From JAZMZS01 sp045120955 (lineage in GTDB: Bacteria > Bacillota > Clostridia > Oscillospirales > CAG-272): a DNA stretch of 12,363 nt. The DNA lies in contig JBGVFH010000066.1 in NCBI GenBank assembly GCA_045120955.1, forward strand, positions 1-12,363. Reading direction: 5' to 3'. A program made the position numbers and the translations under genes. Below are positions 1 to 5,006 of this stretch, in pieces. The number at the start of each line of letters is the position of its first letter. Within the stretch, counting starts at the first letter, position 1. The notes beneath the pieces were generated by a model. It ran no database searches and was not told the origin of the DNA. It saw only the letters and a list, made by a program, of their open reading frames with translations.

Positions 1-342
1 GATACAGTAAGAGTCGTGTGTGACCAGATCGGCACGCCTACTTATACAGTTGATCTTGCACGTCTGCTTGTAGATATGTGCGAAAGTGAAAAGTACGGTT
101 ATTATCACGCCACAAACGAGGGCGGGTACATCAGTTGGTATGACTTTACCTGTGAAATATTCCGTCAGGCGGGATACGTCACAAACGTGGTTGCCGTAAC
201 TACCGAAGAATACGGGCTTTCTAAGGCAGCCCGTCCGCATAACAGCCGTCTTGATAAATCCAAGCTGACCGAGCAAGGCTTTACTTCCCTGCCCGATTGG
301 AAAGACGCACTTGAAAGATATTTGAAAGAAATCGAGGAATAA
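1..342 (+). CDS. rfbD: dTDP-4-dehydrorhamnose reductase, C-terminal part (5' end outside window)
   Basis: The reading frame is open from base 1, so this is the last 113 residues of a longer protein. RmlD reduces dTDP-4-dehydro-L-rhamnose to dTDP-L-rhamnose with NAD(P)H in the cytoplasm, the final step of dTDP-rhamnose supply for cell-surface glycans. The visible part carries the family's C-terminal signatures: a VCDQIGTPTYTVDLA stretch near the start, and a YHATNEGGYISWYDF stretch (the family's YH..N.G..SWY/F motif) near the middle. It ends in the usual helix after the NSRLDKSKL segment. The GTG at 16 lies inside the conserved DQ-G-PTYT region and is not a real start. The stop at 340-342 is four bases before the rmlC start, so the two are surely cotranscribed. 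Family assignment is firm; the N-terminal Rossmann domain cannot be seen. Confidence 0.93.
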   Translation, partial: DTVRVVCDQIGTPTYTVDLARLLVDMCESEKYGYYHATNEGGYISWYDFTCEIFRQAGYVTNVVAVTTEEYGLSKAARPHNSRLDKSKLTEQGFTSLPDWKDALERYLKEIEE

Positions 343-346
343 CAAT

Positions 347-949
347 ATGGGTCAGATCACAGTTGAAAAGAATGTTGGCGGAATCGAGGGACTGTGTGTA
401 ATTCAGCCTGCGGTACACGGTGATAACCGAGGCTATTTTATGGAAACTTACAGCCAAAGAGATATGGCAGAAGCAGGATTGGATATTCCATTTGTGCAGG
501 ATAATCAGAGTATGTCCACCAAAGGTGTGCTCCGAGGGCTTCATTTTCAAAAACAGTATCCTCAAACAAAACTGGTTCGTGCCATCAAAGGAAGCGTTTT
601 TGATGTTGCCGTTGACCTTCGTTCCGGCTCCTCTACCTACGGAAAATGGTACGGCGTTTTGCTGACAGAGGAAAACAAGAAACAGTTCTTGATCCCGAAG
701 GGCTTTGCCCACGGATTTTTGGTGCTTACCGATACAGCGGAATTCTGCTACAAATGCGATGATTTTTATCACGCAAACGACGAGGGCGGCCTTGCCTGGA
801 ATGATCCGGAGATAGGCATCGAGTGGCCCGAGCTTGTAGGCGAATATAACGGCACAGCATCGGCAGAAGGCTACACGCTTACCGACGGTACCCCCCTCAA
901 TCTCAGCGATAAGGATCAGAAATGGTCGGGGCTCAAAGGCCTAGTGTAA
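347..949 (+). CDS. rfbC: dTDP-4-dehydrorhamnose 3,5-epimerase RmlC
   Basis: This cupin enzyme epimerises dTDP-4-keto-6-deoxy-D-glucose at C3 and C5 to give dTDP-4-dehydro-L-rhamnose, the substrate of the preceding RmlD. The 200 residues are about full family length. Visible signatures are RGYFMETY near 28-35, the LRGLHFQ motif with the catalytic His66, Lys75 in QTKLVR, DVAVDLR at 86-92, PKGFAHGF with His122, and Tyr135 in FCYKC, matching the His/Tyr catalytic pair and active-site Lys of RmlC. A GAGGA ribosome binding site at 334-338, inside the end of rmlD, lies 8 bases before the ATG and supports this start. Product assignment is very secure. The sugar is presumably used by glycosyltransferases of this polysaccharide cluster. 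Confidence 0.96.
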   Translation: MGQITVEKNVGGIEGLCVIQPAVHGDNRGYFMETYSQRDMAEAGLDIPFVQDNQSMSTKGVLRGLHFQKQYPQTKLVRAIKGSVFDVAVDLRSGSSTYGKWYGVLLTEENKKQFLIPKGFAHGFLVLTDTAEFCYKCDDFYHANDEGGLAWNDPEIGIEWPELVGEYNGTASAEGYTLTDGTPLNLSDKDQKWSGLKGLV

Positions 950-975
950 TAATTGCATAAACACAGAATGTTAAA

Positions 976-1004
976 GTGCAAGCAGTCTTTTAAAACTATA
1001 TAAT
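976..1004 (+). promoter_or_regulatory. Possible weak promoter ahead of the flippase gene
   Basis: A perfect TATAAT at 999-1004 lies in an AT-rich gap between rmlC and the flippase gene. The hexamer 17 bases upstream, GTGCAA at 976-981, is a poor -35 match, so activity is uncertain. The gap (950-1041) coincides with a drop in GC content, so the downstream genes may be transcribed separately or may simply have been inserted there. Confidence 0.3.
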
Positions 1005-1041
1005 GAAAGAATACTCTATTATATATTGGTGAGGCGAGCAA

Positions 1042-2484
1042 ATGCAAAAAAAATCATTAGTGCAGAATTCCATCTTTTTCTCTGCAAACAAGTTATTCCA
1101 TGCCATTTTCCCTTTGGTAACTTCCGCATATTTGGCTAGAATTCTTTTGCCAGAAGGAATCGGAATTATATCAATTGTTCAAAATTTTGTCACTTACTTT
1201 ACCTATATTGCACCTTTGGGTATGCCGACATACGGAACACGGGAAATTGCCAGAAACCGGGATAGTGATAAAAAAAACATCGTTTTTACAGATTTGTTTT
1301 TAATCAATCTAATTTCAACTATAATATGCTTATTAGTGTATGGACTCATCATCTTTAATTTTGATTCTTTTGAATACCATTTTTCACTATATATAGTATA
1401 TGGATCTCTAATTCTGTTCAACATCATTAATGTGGACTGGGTCTATCAAGGTATGGAAGAATATCGGTATATTTCTGTACGTAGTTTTTTTGTTAAGGTT
1501 GTTTCGTTTGTTCTTATCTTGCTTTTTGTTAGAGAATCAACGGATTACATTGTTTATGCAGCAATTAGTTGCTTGGCAACAGTGGGAAACTATATTTTTA
1601 ACATATTTCACCTATTCCATAAAAAACTTGTCAGATTCGATTTCTCTCATAAATTTTCACTCCTTCATTTAAAGCCACTGATGGTATTGTTCATTTCTAG
1701 CATTGCCATCGAATTGTATACTCTAGTAGACACAACTATGCTGGGCATTATGTGTGAGGAAAGCGTGGTTGGATACTATTCTAATGCTATGAAAATCGTC
1801 AAAACTGTTATTATGTTTTTTGTTGCAATTGCAGCGGTCGTTGCTCCCCAAATTAGTAATATGTATGGGCAGAATAATTTTGATGGCATCCGCAAGTTAA
1901 CGAATAAGCTATTCAATATTCTTTTAACTATTACAGTACCCTCTTGTGTTGGGTTGGCAATGGTTTCAGGGGAAGTTATTTCTGTCCTATACGGAGAAGA
2001 GTTTTTACCTTCCGTAGTTACATTGCAAATTCTTTCGGCATTGATTATTCCGATTACAATGAGTACATTTTTGGGCAGTTATGTTTTGTGCTCTGTTAAC
2101 ATGGAAAAAAAAATGCTGATTGCCACCATTATGGGTGCTATTGTCAATGTTGTTGCAAATGCATTCTTGATTCCATTGTTTAATCAAAATGGTGCGGCAT
2201 TTGCATCGTTTGCAAGCGAAGTTGTTGTATTTTTATTTGACTTGTTTTTCGTATGTAAGGTGGTAAAGATAAGAATTGAAAGAAGGAATATTCTGAGTAT
2301 AGTGTGTGGGACATTGATTATGTTTTTTGCGCTTTCTCTTTTCAAATTTCTTTCTTTTTCTAATATGGTACTTATTCTGTTGAAAGTTTCTTTTGGAGTG
2401 TTACTGTATTGTTTGAGTCTTGTTATTTTTAAAAATAATTTGGTGACGGATTTGCTGAACCTTTTGAAAGGAAGAACAAAATGA
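1042..2484 (+). CDS. Wzx-type oligosaccharide flippase (MOP superfamily polysaccharide transporter)
   Basis: A 480-residue, very hydrophobic protein with about 12-14 predicted membrane spans and few long loops, the usual size and shape of RfbX/Wzx flippases. These move lipid-linked oligosaccharide units across the cytoplasmic membrane. The N-terminus (SLVQNSIFFSANKLFHAIFPLVTSAYLAR) and the following LLPEGIGIISIVQNFVTYF segment match the family's first two helices. GMPTYGTREIAR at about 60-71 and a central NVDWVYQGMEEYRYI segment are also typical of this group. The ATG at 1042 is preceded by GGTGAGG at 1028-1034, seven bases away. It overlaps the glycosyltransferase by four bases (ATGA). Codon use is strongly AT-biased compared with rmlC just upstream, as often seen in exchanged O-unit or capsule genes. 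The transported glycan cannot be told from sequence. Confidence 0.9.
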   Translation: MQKKSLVQNSIFFSANKLFHAIFPLVTSAYLARILLPEGIGIISIVQNFVTYFTYIAPLGMPTYGTREIARNRDSDKKNIVFTDLFLINLISTIICLLVYGLIIFNFDSFEYHFSLYIVYGSLILFNIINVDWVYQGMEEYRYISVRSFFVKVVSFVLILLFVRESTDYIVYAAISCLATVGNYIFNIFHLFHKKLVRFDFSHKFSLLHLKPLMVLFISSIAIELYTLVDTTMLGIMCEESVVGYYSNAMKIVKTVIMFFVAIAAVVAPQISNMYGQNNFDGIRKLTNKLFNILLTITVPSCVGLAMVSGEVISVLYGEEFLPSVVTLQILSALIIPITMSTFLGSYVLCSVNMEKKMLIATIMGAIVNVVANAFLIPLFNQNGAAFASFASEVVVFLFDLFFVCKVVKIRIERRNILSIVCGTLIMFFALSLFKFLSFSNMVLILLKVSFGVLLYCLSLVIFKNNLVTDLLNLLKGRTK

Positions 2485-3638
2485 AAATTTTACATTTTTC
2501 CAGTAACGATGATAAGTTTGGTAGTGCGAAATGTCTGAAAGAACTGGTTGTTCAAGAGAAGTTGCATGGTCATACGCCTGTTGTGGTTACGCCGAATAGA
2601 AATAATATCAATTTGTTTTGCGATAAAAATGACATAGAGAATTATTCTGTGAATTATCAGCAGTTTATGATTCCAAAGCACAATATATGGTTGATTTTTA
2701 AAATCAAATTTTTAATTAGAAAGGCACAATACTTTCTCGGCATAAACAAGTCTGTCAAAAATGCGGAACAATTAATCGATTTATCTAGTATTGATCTGAT
2801 TCACACAAATCTCAGTATTATATCCATCGGTGCATTAATTGCAAAAAAACATCATATTAAACATGTTTGGCATATTCGAGAATTCGGAAAAGAAGACTTT
2901 AATATGCATTCATTTATGAAAAACTATATATCCTTTATGAACAGGCATTGTGACCGGTTTATTGCTATATCGGATGTAATTCGAAACAAATGGATTGAAA
3001 AGGGAATCGATGCAAATAAAATTTTCACCTGCTATGATGGCGTTGAAGCACCTTCGGATGAAAGGCATCATGTATCCCGTGAAGATGGGATTATGAAAAT
3101 TGCGCTGTGCGGTTCACTTTGTGCCGCTAAGGGGCAAGATGAATTGGTTCGTGCTGTGAGTATGCTTCCTTCAGAGATCAAGAATTGCATTACTGTGGAT
3201 CTGTACGGTTCTGGCACTAAAGCATATACAGAATATTTACAAAAATTAATCCTTGATAACAAGTTGACAAATGTCAACTTGAAGGGTTATACCGACAATC
3301 TCTTAAAAAAATTGGAAGAATACGATGTTGGAATGATTTGTTCCAAATCAGAGGGGTTTGGCAGAATTACCGTAGAATATATGTTAGCAAAACTATATAT
3401 TATTGCTTCTGATACAGGTGCCAATCCAGAACTACTAGTGAATGGAAACTATGGAAAAATATATAAAAAGAGTGATATTGCTTCACTATCGAAAGCAATT
3501 GAAACTGCTTTTGCGGAGTATAAAACAAGTTGTATAGGTGAACTAGCATACAAGCATGCAATGGAAAATTTTATTATTTCCGACAATATAGAAAAACTCT
3601 TAACACTATATGAAACAACAATCTATCTGGACGCATAA
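2481..3638 (+). CDS. Glycosyltransferase family 4 (GT-B fold) protein
   Basis: A 385-residue soluble GT-B enzyme, probably adding a sugar to the lipid-linked repeat unit handled by the adjacent flippase. The N-terminal domain starts MKILHFSSNDDKFGSAK, like many GT4 enzymes, and contains an IDLIHTN segment at 104-110. The linker RFIAISDVIRNKW at 159-171 leads to the C-terminal domain, which opens with ALCGSLCAAKGQDELV at 208-223 (family G-x-KG nucleotide-sugar loop). The E-x7-E motif is present as Glu291 and Glu299 in SEGFGRITVEYMLA, the retaining GT4 signature for nucleotide-sugar binding. The start overlaps the flippase stop as ATGA, with an AAAGGAAG binding site about 7 bases upstream, so translation is probably coupled. 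It is AT-rich like the flippase. Donor sugar and linkage are unknown; dTDP-rhamnose is a plausible but unproven donor. Confidence 0.88.
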   Translation: MKILHFSSNDDKFGSAKCLKELVVQEKLHGHTPVVVTPNRNNINLFCDKNDIENYSVNYQQFMIPKHNIWLIFKIKFLIRKAQYFLGINKSVKNAEQLIDLSSIDLIHTNLSIISIGALIAKKHHIKHVWHIREFGKEDFNMHSFMKNYISFMNRHCDRFIAISDVIRNKWIEKGIDANKIFTCYDGVEAPSDERHHVSREDGIMKIALCGSLCAAKGQDELVRAVSMLPSEIKNCITVDLYGSGTKAYTEYLQKLILDNKLTNVNLKGYTDNLLKKLEEYDVGMICSKSEGFGRITVEYMLAKLYIIASDTGANPELLVNGNYGKIYKKSDIASLSKAIETAFAEYKTSCIGELAYKHAMENFIISDNIEKLLTLYETTIYLDA

Positions 3639-3834
3639 TAAATAAACTCGCTATCACTTTGAATGAACAGTATATGGCGTGAGAAATAATTGCAGAAGTG
3701 TTTGTTGCGATACGTATTTCCTTTTTTCAGATTGTATCGCATCGGTTCGCTTTATTGATTGTCCCTGCATTCACATATTACACATGCTGCATGCCACATG
3801 CTGCTGCAAGCAAACGCATAATCACTCTTACACA

Positions 3835-3873
3835 AAAACCATCCGATTTTGTTAAACTCAATCGGATGGTTTT
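3835..3873. terminator. Bidirectional rho-independent terminator
   Basis: A perfect 14-bp inverted repeat, AAAACCATCCGATT at 3835-3848 and its complement at 3860-3873, with an 11-base loop. On the plus strand the stem ends in TTTT and continues ATTTT. On the minus strand it runs into a five-T tract. It sits between the convergent glycosyltransferase and LysR genes and can end both transcripts. Confidence 0.9.
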
Positions 3874-3936
3874 ATTTTGGGCAAATGAAAACAGAGAAGA
3901 ACGGCAAAGACACAAAAACGTTTTTGATTAATTATG

Positions 3937-3984
3937 TGTGCGTTTTTTGATAACTTCTGTGCGTTTTTTGATATGTTCTGTGAT
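3937..3984. repeat. Short 21-bp tandem repeat (about 2.3 copies)
   Basis: TGTGCGTTTTTTGATAACTTC at 3937-3957 is followed directly by TGTGCGTTTTTTGATATGTTC at 3958-3978, which differs at two positions. A partial third copy begins TGTGATTTTT at 3979. The unit lies in the 3' region of the LysR transcript. The role is unknown; replication slippage is the simplest origin. Confidence 0.7.
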
Positions 3985-4030
3985 TTTTATATGTATTTGG
4001 TCATATTTGATTGCTAAGTCAGTTTTGAGC

Positions 4031-4879
4031 TCAGCCAAACAGCAGCTTTATTTTTTCACGGGCTATGGATGTGTTACAATATACAAAGTTAAATTCGCCC
4101 TTTATCTGCATATCCTCGACCTCAAACGTGGCAAGGGAGGGCTTATTTATAGCTATCGGCTCATATGCGAAGCTAATTGCGTTATCCTTTGCTATCATAT
4201 CTGTGATAACTGAAAAGTTGCTGACCGATATCACTCTGCAAAAGCTGTCAAGAGAAAAGCCTCTGTCGGATATCGCCTGCTCAAGCAATCTGCGTGTACC
4301 CGACCCCTGCTCCCGCACGATGAGAGTTTCTTCAAATATATCGTCAATGCTTACCTTCTTACGGGCAAAACGGTGGTCCTTTGCACAGATGCCCGAGAAG
4401 TTCTCTTTTTTAAAAAGGTGGTAGCAATAGCGAGTTTTGTCAAATACGCCCTCCACAACAGCAAAGTCAAGCTCGGCATTTTCAAGCATCTGAAGCAGAT
4501 TTTCCGTGTTATCTACTACAAGATTGATATTATGGTGCTTATCCGAAAGAAATTTTCTGACCGTATCGACCAAAACAAACTCCCCTATCGTCTTTGTTGC
4601 GCCGACATTCAAAACAACGCTGTCACGCTCCAAAAACTCCTGACGCATGGCGTGTTCCTCAGTCATCATGCTGTCGATATGCCTTTTCAGTATTTCCGCA
4701 TTTTTTGTTTTTTGCAATGCCCTTCCGTTATATTCAAAGAGCTTTATGTTATAGTGATTTTCCAAAAAATGAATATGATGAGTAACTCCCGGCTGTGTCA
4801 TATTGAGTAGCTCAGCAGTTTTTCTGTAATTCATCTCACGGTACAAAGTCAAAAAAGTTGTAATTCTGTAATCTAACAT
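4031..4879 (-). CDS. LysR-family transcriptional regulator, divergent from the sulfite reductase operon
   Basis: A 282-residue protein of standard LTTR length. Residues 1-60 form the winged helix-turn-helix domain: MLDYRITTFLTLYREMNY, then RKTAELLNMTQPGVTHHIHFLE at about 19-40 with the typical A-x-LL-x-TQPxVTxxI pattern. The LysR effector-binding domain follows from about residue 88 (VLNVGATKTIGEF) to the end. The ATG at 4879 is preferred over the TTG at 4906 because it gives the canonical MLDYR start and has GAGG five bases upstream. LTTRs usually control the gene diverging from them and their own gene. Here that is the fused sulfur reductase operon, so a sulfur-compound or redox effector is plausible, as with CysB/CysL-type regulators, but the ligand cannot be read from sequence. 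Confidence 0.93.
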   Translation of the reverse strand: MLDYRITTFLTLYREMNYRKTAELLNMTQPGVTHHIHFLENHYNIKLFEYNGRALQKTKNAEILKRHIDSMMTEEHAMRQEFLERDSVVLNVGATKTIGEFVLVDTVRKFLSDKHHNINLVVDNTENLLQMLENAELDFAVVEGVFDKTRYCYHLFKKENFSGICAKDHRFARKKVSIDDIFEETLIVREQGSGTRRLLEQAISDRGFSLDSFCRVISVSNFSVITDMIAKDNAISFAYEPIAINKPSLATFEVEDMQIKGEFNFVYCNTSIAREKIKLLFG

Positions 4880-4896
4880 ACCCACCTCATAACCAA

Positions 4897-4936
4897 ATTT
4901 TATCAAGCGATAAGAAATGATAATTTGATTTTATCA
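4897..4936. promoter_or_regulatory. Candidate LysR operator: phased repeats in the divergent gap
   Basis: ATTTTATCA occurs at 4897-4905 and again at 4928-4936, 31 bases apart, which is about three helical turns. The second copy is the right half of an imperfect dyad, TGATAA at 4918-4923 facing TTATCA at 4931-4936. LTTR sites are typically AT-rich dyads in exactly this kind of intergenic position. The assignment rests on position and symmetry only. Confidence 0.4.
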
Positions 4937-4953
4937 TATAATCATGGTATAAT
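4925..4953 (+). promoter_or_regulatory. Sigma-A-type promoter of the reductase operon
   Basis: TTGATT at 4925-4930 and a perfect TATAAT at 4948-4953 are separated by 17 bases, the optimum. The -10 ends 53 bases before the ATG at 5007, leaving a short leader with GGAG at 4994-4997 as the ribosome binding site (nine-base spacing). It overlaps the oppositely oriented promoter for the LysR gene. Confidence 0.75.
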
Positions 4954-4956
4954 CAA
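4928..4956 (-). promoter_or_regulatory. Sigma-A-type promoter of the LysR gene, overlapping the opposite promoter
   Basis: Read on the minus strand, TTGATT (complement of 4951-4956) and TAAAAT (complement of 4928-4933) are separated by 17 bases. Each -35 box nearly coincides with the -10 region of the opposing promoter, so the two polymerase sites should exclude each other. That fits autoregulation by the LysR protein. Confidence 0.55.
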
Positions 4957-5006
4957 CAAGATAAAAGTATTTTTTAAAGATATCAACATTATCGGAGACA
5001 TGGTCT

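Larger units (their letters stand above)
3639..4030. other. Gene-free spacer between convergent transcription units
   Basis: About 390 AT-rich bases separate the glycosyltransferase stop from the LysR stop. It holds the terminator hairpin at 3835-3873, a 21-bp tandem repeat near 3937-3984, a small palindrome CAAAAACGTTTTTG at 3913-3926, and two copies of CACATGCTGC at 3781-3790 and 3795-3804. Short open frames here have no convincing ribosome binding site and no recognisable protein content. One may be a decayed gene remnant, but nothing supports this positively. Confidence 0.6.

Noticed and set aside
3698..3931. Open frame of 77 codons in the spacer after the glycosyltransferase
   Set aside because: It runs through the terminator hairpin, has no good ribosome binding site and shows no recognisable protein pattern.
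3938..4213. Open frame of 91 codons on the plus strand
   Set aside because: Its first part is translated tandem repeat and the rest is antisense to the end of the LysR gene, so it is a shadow.
4880..4906. Longer LysR start at a TTG (4906)
   Set aside because: It adds nine residues before the canonical MLDYR opening and would place the real ribosome binding site inside the gene. The ATG at 4879 fits better.
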